64,000 bases of DNA from positions 124,001-188,000 of the forward strand of contig CAWHTG010000003.1 of NCBI GenBank assembly GCA_963832245.1, in the 5' to 3' direction. The notes under the pieces are model-generated. The model searched no databases. It was not told the DNA's origin and saw only the letters and a program-made list of their open reading frames with translations. Of the stretch, positions 8,803 to 17,078 are shown in pieces. This DNA is from JABDBE01 sp963832245. GTDB lineage: Bacteria; Acidobacteriota; Terriglobia; Terriglobales; Acidobacteriaceae. Numbering within the stretch: the first letter of the stretch is position 1; every line of letters starts with the position of its first letter. A program made the position numbers and the translations under genes.

Positions 8803-8854
8803 GACGTTCCTGGCAACGTCTTCCTGCGAATCGAGACGTAGCAAGCTACGTCTC
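8803..8854. repeat. ACGT-type hairpins before dedA; possible terminator
   Basis: The second hairpin has 10-base arms GAGACGTAGC and GCTACGTCTC (8833-8854) around AA. It is followed six bases later by TTATTTTTT and then directly by the dedA ATG at 8871. The stem plus T-rich tail could stop transcription from the preceding small gene, but the T-run starts late for a classical intrinsic terminator. An imperfect copy of the same repeat lies at 8803-8822. Confidence 0.55.
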
Positions 8855-8870
8855 TACAGATTATTTTTTC

Positions 8871-9497
8871 ATGACTGAGAAAATTCTCGCTGTTCTTTTT
8901 GTCTTCATCAAATCGGTAATCGCCGCGACCGGCTACGGAGGCCTCACCCTCCTCATGGCCATTGAATCAGCCTGCATCCCCCTGCCCTCCGAATTGATCA
9001 TGCCCTTTGCCGGCTATCTGGTCTACGAAGGCACAATGAAGCTCTTTTGGGTCGCCACTTCCGGAGCGATCGGTTGCAACGTTGGCTCGCTGGTCGCGTA
9101 CGAGATCGGATGCTACGGCGGCCGTCCGCTGGTAGAAAAATACGGCCGCTGGATTTTGATGGGCCGGCGCGAACTGGATTGGGCAGACCGATTTTTCGCC
9201 CGCTGGGGATATCTCGCCGTCTTCATCGCCAGGCTGTTGCCGGTAATTCGCACCTTCATCGCTCTGCCCGCAGGAGTCGCTCGCATGCCCAGAGGGCGAT
9301 TTCATCTCTACACGTTTCTGGGCTCCTGGCCATGGTGTTTCGTACTTGCCTGGCTAGGCATGAAGCTAGGCGAAAACTGGCGCGGATTAGGAAAGTACTT
9401 CCACCAGTTCGACGCGGTCATCGGCATCGTCTTGGTGGCTGCAGTAATCTGGTTCGCGTGGTCGCATTGGCAAAACCGCATCAGCGCCACACAGTAG
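8871..9497 (+). CDS. DedA-family inner membrane protein
   Basis: DedA/SNARE-associated (PF09335) membrane protein of 208 aa. Family members act as undecaprenyl-phosphate or phospholipid flippases and affect membrane potential and antibiotic tolerance. Seen are the early motif IESACIPLPSELIMPFAGY (residues about 32-50), the FXRXXP-type motif FIARLLPVIRTFIALPAG (about 122-140) with its conserved Arg residues, and four to five hydrophobic helices. The ATG is preceded by a T-run from the upstream hairpin and has no visible Shine-Dalgarno sequence, so the start is less certain than the gene. Confidence 0.9.
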   Translation: MTEKILAVLFVFIKSVIAATGYGGLTLLMAIESACIPLPSELIMPFAGYLVYEGTMKLFWVATSGAIGCNVGSLVAYEIGCYGGRPLVEKYGRWILMGRRELDWADRFFARWGYLAVFIARLLPVIRTFIALPAGVARMPRGRFHLYTFLGSWPWCFVLAWLGMKLGENWRGLGKYFHQFDAVIGIVLVAAVIWFAWSHWQNRISATQ

Positions 9498-9498
9498 G

Positions 9499-9540
9499 GC
9501 CGGCGTCCCGCCGGCTGTTCTGCGGGCGTCTCGCCCGCAG
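9499..9540. repeat. Two adjacent GC-rich hairpins after dedA
   Basis: The first has 7-base arms GCCGGCG and CGCCGGC (9499-9515). The second has 9-base arms CTGCGGGCG and CGCCCGCAG (9520-9540) around TCT. They begin one to two bases after the dedA stop codon and end about 28 bases before the next start. They belong to the short palindrome families seen across the window. Confidence 0.75.
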
Positions 9541-9568
9541 AGTTCGCGGTACACAACGGAGACGCATC

Positions 9569-10012
9569 ATGAGACAAATGATCATCACACTAGCCATATT
9601 TTTCCTGTGCACAAGCTTCGGTTTCCCGCAGAGCGCACCCGGCGCGCCTGGCCAACCTTTCGTGGTCGAGTACTACTACAAAACAAAATGGGGACACGCC
9701 GACGAATTCCTGCGCCTGTTCAAAAAGAACCACTACCCGTTGCTGAACAAAGAAGTCGAAATGGGCCGCATGCTCAAGGTCTGGATGGATCAGCCGCGCT
9801 ACCACACCACCGAAGATGGCCGCTGGGATTATCGCGTGACCATCGTCTTCAAGAATGCCACCGTCGCCAATGAACCCTTCGATGAGGAAGCCCTCAAGAA
9901 GCAGTTATTCCCCGACAAGGAAACGTACGAACGCGAAGAGCAGAGGCGTTTCGAAATTCTCGACGCCCACTGGGATCTGCCGATCAAGGCCGTCGACCTG
10001 GAAGCAAAATAA
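9569..10012 (+). CDS. Exported protein of unknown function, 147 aa
   Basis: No family recognised with certainty. Residues 1-20 form a signal peptide (ITLAIFFLCTSFGFPQ), so the protein is probably periplasmic. The mature part is compact and rich in aromatic and charged residues (VVEYYYKTKWGHADEFLRLF), with a ferredoxin-like look similar to dimeric alpha/beta-barrel proteins; that is weak inference. Start ATG 9569 follows ACGGAGA at a good distance; a longer in-frame reading from 9047 only overlaps dedA in another frame. The last eight codons including TAA are duplicated in tandem (9992-10039). Confidence 0.7.
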   Translation: MRQMIITLAIFFLCTSFGFPQSAPGAPGQPFVVEYYYKTKWGHADEFLRLFKKNHYPLLNKEVEMGRMLKVWMDQPRYHTTEDGRWDYRVTIVFKNATVANEPFDEEALKKQLFPDKETYEREEQRRFEILDAHWDLPIKAVDLEAK

Positions 10013-10039
10013 ATAGTCGACCTGGAAGCAAAATAAATA
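9992..10039 (+). repeat. Perfect 24-base tandem duplication across a stop codon
   Basis: The 24-base unit at 9992-10015 (it begins GTCGACCTGGAAGC and contains the TAA stop) is repeated exactly at 10016-10039. The second copy is untranslated. The identity of the copies points to a recent replication-slippage event or an assembly artefact. Confidence 0.9.
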
Positions 10040-10239
10040 TTAGAAGACGGGCCTCTTCGCCTGTCCGCGGAGCGAAGTGCGCGGGTCTCGCGGAACTCTT
10101 ACTCCATCGGATGTGACCACATGCCGGTTGGGCCCTTCCCCTCCACATTCAACCGCATATAGTTGCAAATCCACTCTCCGTACGAGAACATAAAGTGTTT
10201 ACCTGTATATCCCAGCTCTCATAAGGAAGCCTCCACCAG

Positions 10240-11601
10240 ATGGCGACTCGGCAGAAGTCCGCGAGAACTCAAACCAGAAAACAAAACGGCAGCGAGATTC
10301 AATCACCCAAAGGCAAGCTCGGCGTAATGATCCCCGGCATGGGCGCGGTCGCGACCACTTTTGTGGCCGGCGTCGAAGCCGTGCGCAAGGGGATCGCTAA
10401 GCCCATCGGCTCGCTTACCCAGATGGGAACCATTCGCCTGGGCAAGCGCACCGACGCGCGCTCGCCAAAAATCAAGGAATTCGTCCCCCTGGCCGGGCTC
10501 GACGATCTGGTCTTTACCGGCTGGGATATTTTTGAAGACGACATGTACACCGCGGCCAAAAAAGCCGGCGTGCTCGATCGCGAATTGCTCGACCAGGTTA
10601 AACCTTTTCTCGATTCCATCAAGCCGCGCAAAGCCGTCTTCGATCATAACTACGTAAAGAAGATCGAGGGCCCCAACATCAAAAAGGGAAAAAACAAGAT
10701 GGACTTGGCCGAGCAGGTGCGAGCGGATATCCGCGACTTCAAGAAAACCTCTGGAGCCACGCGCCTGATCACCATCTGGTGCGGCTCGACGGAAAGTTAT
10801 ATCGAGCCCACCGCGGCTCATCAATCGATAAAAGCGTTCGAGAAAGCGCTCACGCAGAATGACGAGAACGTCGCGCCGTCGATGGTCTATGCCTACGCAT
10901 CGCTGATGGAAGGCGTACCCTTTGCCAACGGCGCCCCCAATCTCACCGTGGACCTTCCGGTCATGCGCGAGCTGTCGCGAAAAAACGAAGCTCCCATCTG
11001 CGGCAAGGACTTCAAGACCGGACAGACCCTGATCAAGACCATCCTTGCCCCCGGCTTCAAAGCTCGCATGATCGGGCTCAACGGCTGGTTCTCGACCAAC
11101 ATTCTAGGCAACCGCGACGGGGAAGTGCTCGAAGATCCCGGGTCGTTTAAGACCAAGGAGGAGTCCAAGCTTTCCGTACTCGAACACATTCTGCAACCCG
11201 AACTTTACCCCGAACTCTACGGCAATTTCACCCACAAAGTCCGCATCAACTACTACCCGCCGCGCGGCGACAACAAAGAGGGCTGGGACAATATCGATAT
11301 CTTTGGCTGGCTCGGTTACCCCATGCAGATTAAGGTCGATTTTTTGTGTCGCGACTCCATTCTGGCCGCGCCCATCGTGCTGGATTTGGTGCTGTTCATG
11401 GATCTGGCGCAGCGCAGTGCGGAACTGCGCGGGCTGGGCATTCAGGAGTGGCTGAGTTTTTACTTCAAGTCTCCGATGACCGCCCCCGGACTGTATCCGG
11501 AACACGATCTGTTCATCCAGTTGATGAAGTTAAAGAATACGCTGCGGCATCTGCGAGGCGAGGAATTGATCACGCATTTGGGGTTGGAGTATTACGATTA
11601 A
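10240..11601 (+). CDS. Inositol-3-phosphate synthase (Ino1 family)
   Basis: Converts glucose-6-phosphate to 1D-myo-inositol-3-phosphate with an internal NAD cycle, feeding inositol lipids or compatible solutes. The 453-aa protein has the Rossmann motif KLGVMIPGMGAVATTFVAG (residues about 27-45), the NGWFSTNILGNRDG stretch typical of the family (about 287-300), and SKLSVLEHILQP; a lysine-rich helix precedes a conserved TIWCGSTE. Length and domain order match bacterial myo-inositol phosphate synthases. AAGGAAG lies about 10 bases before the ATG. It stands alone with a 200-base leader. Confidence 0.88.
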   Translation: MATRQKSARTQTRKQNGSEIQSPKGKLGVMIPGMGAVATTFVAGVEAVRKGIAKPIGSLTQMGTIRLGKRTDARSPKIKEFVPLAGLDDLVFTGWDIFEDDMYTAAKKAGVLDRELLDQVKPFLDSIKPRKAVFDHNYVKKIEGPNIKKGKNKMDLAEQVRADIRDFKKTSGATRLITIWCGSTESYIEPTAAHQSIKAFEKALTQNDENVAPSMVYAYASLMEGVPFANGAPNLTVDLPVMRELSRKNEAPICGKDFKTGQTLIKTILAPGFKARMIGLNGWFSTNILGNRDGEVLEDPGSFKTKEESKLSVLEHILQPELYPELYGNFTHKVRINYYPPRGDNKEGWDNIDIFGWLGYPMQIKVDFLCRDSILAAPIVLDLVLFMDLAQRSAELRGLGIQEWLSFYFKSPMTAPGLYPEHDLFIQLMKLKNTLRHLRGEELITHLGLEYYD

Positions 11602-11772
11602 TCCGTAGCCCGAAAGATCATCAACCAAAGGGGGATGTACCTCATGAAACAACTGAAGGTACACGTGCCGCTTGTCGGCCTTCGAGAATGGCGTAGAATA
11701 CACCGGGAACCGCAACTTTGTAAGTTTCCATGTGTTCAATCACCGAGTAATTTATCTTTCAGGAGGATAGAG

Positions 11773-12060
11773 ATGCAGAGGAACAGAGTGCTTTCAGGAA
11801 GCATGTTGGGTATTGCTTTGCTGTTCGGAAGTCTCGTCAACGCGCAAATGAAGCCACCGGCAGAAAACATCAGTCCGAAAAGACACCCCAATCTGGCTGC
11901 GGCGCAACGCCTTTGCGATCAAGCCTTCGAAAAAATCCAAGCGGCTCAGCAGGCCAATGAATGGGACATGGATGGACACGCCGCCAAAGCCAAGGAGTTG
12001 CTCGACCAAGCCAGCCGGGAACTCAAGCAGGCTGCGCTAACCGCTAACAAGCACAAATAG
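11773..12060 (+). CDS. Small exported helical protein, 95 aa
   Basis: Unrecognised. A signal peptide (LGIALLFGSLVNAQ) covers residues about 11-25. The mature part is alpha-helical and rich in Ala, Gln and Lys (HPNLAAAQRLCDQAFEKIQAAQ), like small periplasmic helical-bundle proteins. Start ATG 11773 is chosen because AGGAGGAT lies four to twelve bases upstream and it puts the signal peptide at the N-terminus; an in-frame ATG at 11644 would bury it. One cysteine remains in the mature chain. Confidence 0.65.
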   Translation: MQRNRVLSGSMLGIALLFGSLVNAQMKPPAENISPKRHPNLAAAQRLCDQAFEKIQAAQQANEWDMDGHAAKAKELLDQASRELKQAALTANKHK

Positions 12061-12310
12061 CATAGTGGTTCTCTGTCTGAAGGATGGGAGGCTCCGGTGC
12101 CTAGACCGGGTGCCGAGCTTCCCTATTCCATAGCCTAAGACCCAGTAACATTCCCTTCCGCTGATCTTAAATGCAGGATTGAAAGCGGGCCTAGTTTTTC
12201 GAAGTGCTTTTTTGACTCGCAAAATGGGCGGCTCGTCTCGATTATTTAGCCCTGACTTGGAAAGGACTCGCCGCCTGACTTCCGATACTTGGTGCGGTAT
12301 GATCGAGGTG

Positions 12311-13471
12311 ATGTCTAAGACGCATCCATTGCAGGATCATGCAGATCAGTATCATGCATTTGAGAGCGACGACCGCCGGCTCTACGCCATCAAGGATAAG
12401 GTCTTCGCCCACGCGCGTCTGGATGCCGACGACGCGCTCGCCCTCTACCGCTCCGGCGATATCCTGGCCGTCGGCTGGATGGCGAACTCTGTGCGTGAGC
12501 GCATGCATGGCAACAAAACCTACTTCAATGTCAATCGCCACATCAATCCGACGAACGTTTGTGTGGCCGCCTGCCGCCTCTGCGCGTTCGGTCGAAAGAA
12601 AGACACGCCCGGCGCCTATACGATGGCACTCGAGGAGGCATTTCAGACCGCAGCCACCGGCTACAGCGAAGCGGTTACCGAGTTCCACATCGTCGGCGGA
12701 CTGCATCCTGATTTGCCGTTCCAATACTTCCTCGACCTCATTTCCGGCTTGAAGCAGCGCTTCCCGCAAGTCCATCTCAAAGCTTTCACCATGGTCGAGG
12801 TCGCCTATCTGGCGAAACGCGCCAAGCTTTCCATCCGCGAGACGCTCGAGCAGTTACAGGCCGCGGGAGTGGACTCGTTGCCGGGCGGCGGAGCCGAGAT
12901 TTTCGCTGACCGCGTGCGCCACATCATCTGCGATCACAAAATTGATGGCGATCAGTGGCTCGAGACCGCGAAGCTCGCCCACCAGATCGGCCTGAAGTCC
13001 AACGCGACCATGCTCTATGGGCACGTGGAAAATGACGAGGACCGTGTCGATCACCTGCTCAAACTGCGCAATCTGCAGGACCAAACCGGCGGCTTTCAAA
13101 CTTTCATTCCACTGGCCTTTCACCCGGACAACACCCCGCTACAACACCTGCCGAAAACGACAGGGATACTCGATATCAAGCAAATTGCCGTAAGCCGCCT
13201 GGTGCTCGACAATTTTCCACACACCAAAGCCTACTGGCAGATGATGACCGCTAAAATTGCCCAAATTGCATTGCGGTTCGGGGCCGATGACATCGACGGC
13301 ACGGTGATCGAGGAAAAGATCTACCACGATGCCGGCGCCACCACCCCACAAGGTATGCGCCGGGAAGAGTTGATGCGGCTGATTCGCGAAGCCGGACGGG
13401 AACCCGTCGAGCGCGATACTCTGTACCGGCCGGTGACGCGCACAGAAACCTCGGTCACAGTCGCGGTTTAG
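12311..13471 (+). CDS. mqnE: Aminofutalosine synthase MqnE
   Basis: Radical SAM enzyme of the futalosine menaquinone pathway, joining an enolpyruvyl-benzoate unit to SAM to form 6-amino-6-deoxyfutalosine. The 386-aa chain has the cluster motif CVAACRLC (Cys84, Cys88, Cys91) within a NPTNVC context, the mid-region EFHIVGGLHPDLPF, and the C-terminal IYHDAGATTPQGM that favours MqnE over MqnC or CofH. An alternative start at 12299 (ATG) is possible; neither has a well-spaced Shine-Dalgarno sequence. No other menaquinone gene lies nearby, so the rest of the pathway must be elsewhere. Confidence 0.88.
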   Translation: MSKTHPLQDHADQYHAFESDDRRLYAIKDKVFAHARLDADDALALYRSGDILAVGWMANSVRERMHGNKTYFNVNRHINPTNVCVAACRLCAFGRKKDTPGAYTMALEEAFQTAATGYSEAVTEFHIVGGLHPDLPFQYFLDLISGLKQRFPQVHLKAFTMVEVAYLAKRAKLSIRETLEQLQAAGVDSLPGGGAEIFADRVRHIICDHKIDGDQWLETAKLAHQIGLKSNATMLYGHVENDEDRVDHLLKLRNLQDQTGGFQTFIPLAFHPDNTPLQHLPKTTGILDIKQIAVSRLVLDNFPHTKAYWQMMTAKIAQIALRFGADDIDGTVIEEKIYHDAGATTPQGMRREELMRLIREAGREPVERDTLYRPVTRTETSVTVAV

Positions 13472-13492
13472 ATCTGTTGAAACCCTCGAGAA

Positions 13493-14437
13493 CTACTGGA
13501 AAAATTCTCCCATGTCGGGCGCTGTTGCAGCGTCACCAGGAAGATCGGTCACGCCCAGCGCCTTCAGGCTCAATCGCAGCACGCTCTGATGTTGATAGAG
13601 AGTTGCTGATTGATACCCCGCTTTGCTCTTCGGACTCACAATGATTGCCGGCACATGGCCGCCGAAATTCGCAATATCGGTGAGATCTCCTTCGTCGAAA
13701 ACTATCACTATCATTGAATCCTGGAAAACTGCGCTCTTGATCACCGGATCAATATTGTTTCGCAACCACTGGTCGGCAACGGCCAACTTTTGCGCATCCG
13801 TACAACTGGACATTCCGGTTGGGCAGTCGTGTGCGTCATCATTCACGTTGGGAGCTATGAATGCATAAGCAGGGACGCTGTTATTAGCAATGTCAGTCGC
13901 CAGTTGACTAAACGGTACGATGTTCGCGGCTTGGGTGGAATTGCCGATTACGTCGGAAAAGTAAGCAAAAGGATTGTGTTGCTTCAAATATGCACCGTTG
14001 TCGCCACCCAAATACCCGATTGCAGGCAGAGATTCCGCGTAGCTTTTCCATGTCTTGCCAGCCCCGGTCAATGCTCGTACAACGTTATCTTGAGTCATGG
14101 GTCCGGGGTATAAATCGCCAAGGACGCCTGTCACCGAAGTTCCATCGCCGGCGGTCAACTCGAAGTAGTTCGGCAGAGAGGGATGGGCGTTCGCGTAATA
14201 CTGAGTCGCCAATCCGTACGAAATCGCCAGACCATTGAAATAGGGCATGCCGCTATTTCCGACCACGTCCGCGTAGCTGTGATTTTCCTCTACTACGATG
14301 AGTACATGTGAGACGGCGGGAACCGTTCCCCCGTTACTGCCGCTGGTCGTCGTCGGGGATGAAGCGCCGCCGCCGCAAGCGCTTTCGAACAACGCGAGGC
14401 TAAGAACCAGTAACAAATTCCAGAAATATGACTTCAT
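13493..14437 (-). CDS. Secreted phosphoesterase (alkaline phosphatase superfamily, PF04185 type)
   Basis: Predicted lipoprotein or exported phosphoesterase related to acid phosphatases and phospholipase C. Start ATG 14437 has a strong AAGGAGG upstream. The leader (YFWNLLLVLSLALFESAC) ends in a possible but imperfect lipobox Cys followed by a Gly/Ser/Thr-rich linker. Family motifs are VVEENHSYADVVG (residues about 50-62), NAHPSLPNYFELTAG, and VFDEGDLTDIANFGGHVPAIIVSP, which supply metal-binding Glu, Asn, Asp and His. Its 314 aa fit the AcpA-like subfamily. It probably releases phosphate from extracellular organic phosphates. Confidence 0.83.
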   Translation of the reverse strand: MKSYFWNLLLVLSLALFESACGGGASSPTTTSGSNGGTVPAVSHVLIVVEENHSYADVVGNSGMPYFNGLAISYGLATQYYANAHPSLPNYFELTAGDGTSVTGVLGDLYPGPMTQDNVVRALTGAGKTWKSYAESLPAIGYLGGDNGAYLKQHNPFAYFSDVIGNSTQAANIVPFSQLATDIANNSVPAYAFIAPNVNDDAHDCPTGMSSCTDAQKLAVADQWLRNNIDPVIKSAVFQDSMIVIVFDEGDLTDIANFGGHVPAIIVSPKSKAGYQSATLYQHQSVLRLSLKALGVTDLPGDAATAPDMGEFFQ

Positions 14438-14694
14438 TGATGAAGCCTCCTTATAAACTCTCGTTTTAGAATCGCCAATACCCCCTCCAGTTGCCATCGA
14501 AACCGACCTTTGTGCCTGCGGTCCGGGGTTTTTCCGAGACCGCGCTTAAGGGCGTGTCAAATTAACCCAGATCGGGCAACAAAATGCTGGCGAGCGCTGC
14601 AAATTTTGCTTGCCGCCTAAACTGCGGGTGTAGAATCGGTCTGTAAGGAACCGGAAATCTCCGCGGAATCTCTTCCGTGATCCGAGGCCTGAGC

Positions 14695-15756
14695 ATGAAT
14701 GTCCACATCATTTATAGAGATCGCAAAACTCCTGATATCGAAAAAGACATCAACCACCTGGTCGAGAAGCTGCGCAAGCGGCTGCAGGTTTTTCGCCCCG
14801 AATTGGTGCATTTACGGGGAGTAGTGGAACAGAACTCGCCGCGTGAGGGAACCACTGTATCGCTGAACTTGCGTCTGCCCTCCGGCCAGATGGCCGTTCA
14901 GAAATCCGCTGCCAGCGCCGCGTCCGCCGTGAAAGCCGCCTTTGACGACTTGTTGCAGCAGATCAGCAAACACAAAGACCTGTTGCGGAACTCGCATAAA
15001 TGGCAGCGCCGGAGAGTTGCAGATTTCCGCGCCCCCTCGCAGGTTGCTTTCGAAGATACCGTCGCTGCCGTACGTGTGCCTACAGCATCCTCCGACGACA
15101 TTCGCTCCTATGTAAATGCCAGTCTCAGTCGCCTGGAACGCTTCGTTGAGCGCGAACTCTATTTCCGTGAAACGGCCGAGGAGATTACTCCGGACTCCGT
15201 CACTAAAGAGGAAGTCATCGATGAGGCCATCGCCCGCGCCCTGAGCAATGGAAGCAATGGAGGCGAGAAACCGGAAAGCTTGGCGCTGGAACCGTGGCTG
15301 TACCGGTTGGCGATCCGGGCCATCGATGACCTTTCTGCCCGCAGCCCGGAAAGCCTGCTCTCGGTCCATCTCGAGGATTCGGCCCGCCGTCCCAATGTCC
15401 GCGCCAGCGACGAACCTGAACTTCAATTCCATCAGCCGGACGAAACTCTGACCGGGGAAAGTGTGATCGCTGACCGCCGCGCATCTACGCCCGAAGACAT
15501 CGCTTCTTCCGATGAAATGGTTACGCTGGTGCAATTCGCCCTCGAAGGCGCCAGCCGCCCCGATCGCGAAGCCTTTATCCTGCACGCGATCGAGGGATTT
15601 TCATTGGATGAAATTGGCGTCATCACCGACCGTAAGCCGGATGAGGTGCGATCCTCCATCGAGTTAGCGCGTGAACATTTGCGCCACTTGGCCCCGCTCG
15701 CCAACCGCTTTAAGTCGAAGCCGGACAGGATGGTTCCGGTCTCGGCAAAAGGTTGA
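14695..15756 (+). CDS. HPF/RaiA ribosome-hibernation domain fused to sigma-70-like domain
   Basis: A 353-aa two-part protein. Residues 1-105 match the HPF/RaiA fold: MNVHIIYRDRK, then VSLNLRLPSGQ, and AFDDLLQQISKHKDLLR near residues 82-98; such proteins bind the 30S decoding site and silence ribosomes. Residues about 137-217 resemble sigma-70 region 2 (helical, with EPWLYRLAIRAIDDL), and about 270-331 resemble region 4 of ECF sigma factors (RPDREAFILHAIEGFSLDE, then a helix-turn-helix). The linker is acidic. Start ATG 14695 has GAGG eight bases upstream. It is 29 bases before the release-factor-like gene, so they form a likely operon. Whether the second part still contacts RNA polymerase or DNA is unknown. 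Confidence 0.82.
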   Translation: MNVHIIYRDRKTPDIEKDINHLVEKLRKRLQVFRPELVHLRGVVEQNSPREGTTVSLNLRLPSGQMAVQKSAASAASAVKAAFDDLLQQISKHKDLLRNSHKWQRRRVADFRAPSQVAFEDTVAAVRVPTASSDDIRSYVNASLSRLERFVERELYFRETAEEITPDSVTKEEVIDEAIARALSNGSNGGEKPESLALEPWLYRLAIRAIDDLSARSPESLLSVHLEDSARRPNVRASDEPELQFHQPDETLTGESVIADRRASTPEDIASSDEMVTLVQFALEGASRPDREAFILHAIEGFSLDEIGVITDRKPDEVRSSIELAREHLRHLAPLANRFKSKPDRMVPVSAKG

Positions 15757-15785
15757 AACTATCGGTAGACCCTGGAGAAATCGTA

Positions 15786-16964
15786 ATGATTACCCGCGAA
15801 GAAATCCGTGAGCTGGCTCAATTCCATACCACTGGCACGGACGGGTTGGCCCTCAGCTTTTATTTCGAACCTCCTACTCCACAAAACAAATCGCATCGCG
15901 AAGAAACTATTCTCGCCAAGGACCTGGTTCGCAAAGCCCTGCGCGAGGCCGAGAAGCACAGCAAGAACGGCAACACCCGCGCCGATTTGAATCGCATTCT
16001 AGAACTGGCGGAGAACCTGCACGGCAATCAAGCCCGGGCCCGGGCGGTGTTTGCCTGCGGCAGCCGCAATTTCTGGCGCGAGTTCGACCTGCCGTCCCAA
16101 CTACCGGGAACGCAGCTCTTCCTGAACCGTCAGTTTCATTTGAAGCCACTTGCCCTGCTTCTGGGCGCGCAACCTCGTCTTTCCATCGCGCTGGTGGATC
16201 GCCACAAGGCCCGATTCTTCGATCTCCGGTTGGATGAATTAAAAGAGCGCGAAGGCATGTTCCGTACCCCGCCGGCTCGTCAGGGCCGCAGTGATGGATT
16301 CGCCGGATACGATGGCGGCCACGCCCAGCGCCGGATCAACGACGAAGCCCTGCACCATTTCAAGGGCGTGGCGGAGCACTTGAGTACGGCTCTGGAAAAG
16401 GGAATGTTCGAGAAGTTGATCATCGGCTGTCACGAGACCAGTTGGCATGAGCTCGAAGCCCAACTGCATCCTTACGTGAAGAATCGTTTGCTCGGCCATT
16501 TCCCGGCCGATCTCACTCGGATCACGAATGAGCAGATTCGCGAACAGGCCAGCCGTCTCCTGCATCAGTCGCTCGATCAGCGCTGCAAGCAACTGGCGAA
16601 AGAAGCGATCAGTCAAGCCAAGAGCAACGCCCGCGGAGTGACCGGGCTGCGTCGAGTGTTGAAGTCGCTCGAGCTAGGTGAGGTGCAAACGCTGCTGATC
16701 GGCGATAAGTTTTCGCATTTGGCGGTAGAGTGCACAAACTGCGGCCACCTCGACGCACACATGGTGCGACAATGCCCAGCATGCGGGCACGAAACCCGCG
16801 AGATCGAAGACGTAACCGAAGCGATTATTCCAGCCGCCATCCGGCGCGACATTGAGCTGTTCTATGTGAAAGACGACCCCGACTTCGATCGCGCCGGAAA
16901 CATCGCAGCTCTGCTGCGCTTCCGCGCTGATCAAAGTAAAGGCGGAATGCTAGCCGCTTCCTGA
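15786..16964 (+). CDS. Bacterial archaeo-eukaryotic release factor-like protein (baeRF family)
   Basis: A 392-aa homolog of archaeal/eukaryotic release factor 1 of the bacterial baeRF type, probably family 10. Residues about 1-140 form the N-terminal domain (GLALSFYFEPP near 22). The central domain has LSIALVDRHKARFFDLRLDE. Where aeRF1 has GGQ followed by basic residues, this protein has GGH (177-179) followed by AQRR, so the peptide-release Gln is absent. The C-terminal domain carries a zinc ribbon with Cys316, Cys319, Cys330 and Cys333. Start ATG 15786 has GGAG upstream; a TTG at 15753 is less likely. Loss of GGQ and the HPF-domain neighbour suggest ribosome binding in dormancy or rescue rather than termination, as described for the aeRF1-like hibernation factor Balon; this is inference. 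Confidence 0.8.
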   Translation: MITREEIRELAQFHTTGTDGLALSFYFEPPTPQNKSHREETILAKDLVRKALREAEKHSKNGNTRADLNRILELAENLHGNQARARAVFACGSRNFWREFDLPSQLPGTQLFLNRQFHLKPLALLLGAQPRLSIALVDRHKARFFDLRLDELKEREGMFRTPPARQGRSDGFAGYDGGHAQRRINDEALHHFKGVAEHLSTALEKGMFEKLIIGCHETSWHELEAQLHPYVKNRLLGHFPADLTRITNEQIREQASRLLHQSLDQRCKQLAKEAISQAKSNARGVTGLRRVLKSLELGEVQTLLIGDKFSHLAVECTNCGHLDAHMVRQCPACGHETREIEDVTEAIIPAAIRRDIELFYVKDDPDFDRAGNIAALLRFRADQSKGGMLAAS

Positions 16965-16976
16965 TTCGCTTACGAC

Positions 16977-17004
16977 CACGTAGCCCCGGACGCCTCGTCC
17001 GGGG
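16977..17004 (-). repeat. GC palindrome of the GGACGAGGCGTCC family
   Basis: Nine-base arms CCCCGGACG and CGTCCGGGG around a 3-base loop, followed on the minus strand by CTACGTG. This 28-base unit is identical to 40056-40083 and 49931-49958, and 55098-55126 is a close variant. It lies between the release-factor-like gene and the gene at 17079-17306. Confidence 0.85.
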
Positions 17005-17078
17005 AGCTCCGCCTCGGCCGGTCGAGCGAAGATAGATTCAAGCGTCGGCTTGCCAGCTTGGTCGTCGCGCAACCCCAC

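Noticed and set aside
9047..9568. Long upstream extension of the 147-aa exported protein
   Set aside because: It runs through dedA in another frame; the signal peptide and ribosome-binding site support ATG 9569.
12037..12222. 61-codon minus-strand frame before mqnE
   Set aside because: No ribosome-binding site or recognisable sequence; it overlaps the 3' end of the small exported protein gene.
14605..14640. Promoter (TTGCCG / TAGAAT) upstream of the HPF-sigma gene
   Set aside because: The possible -35 choices give spacers of 15 or 19 bases, so I do not list it as a feature.
14812..15585. 257-codon minus-strand frame inside the HPF-sigma gene
   Set aside because: Antisense shadow; the plus-strand protein has clear HPF motifs and a ribosome-binding site.
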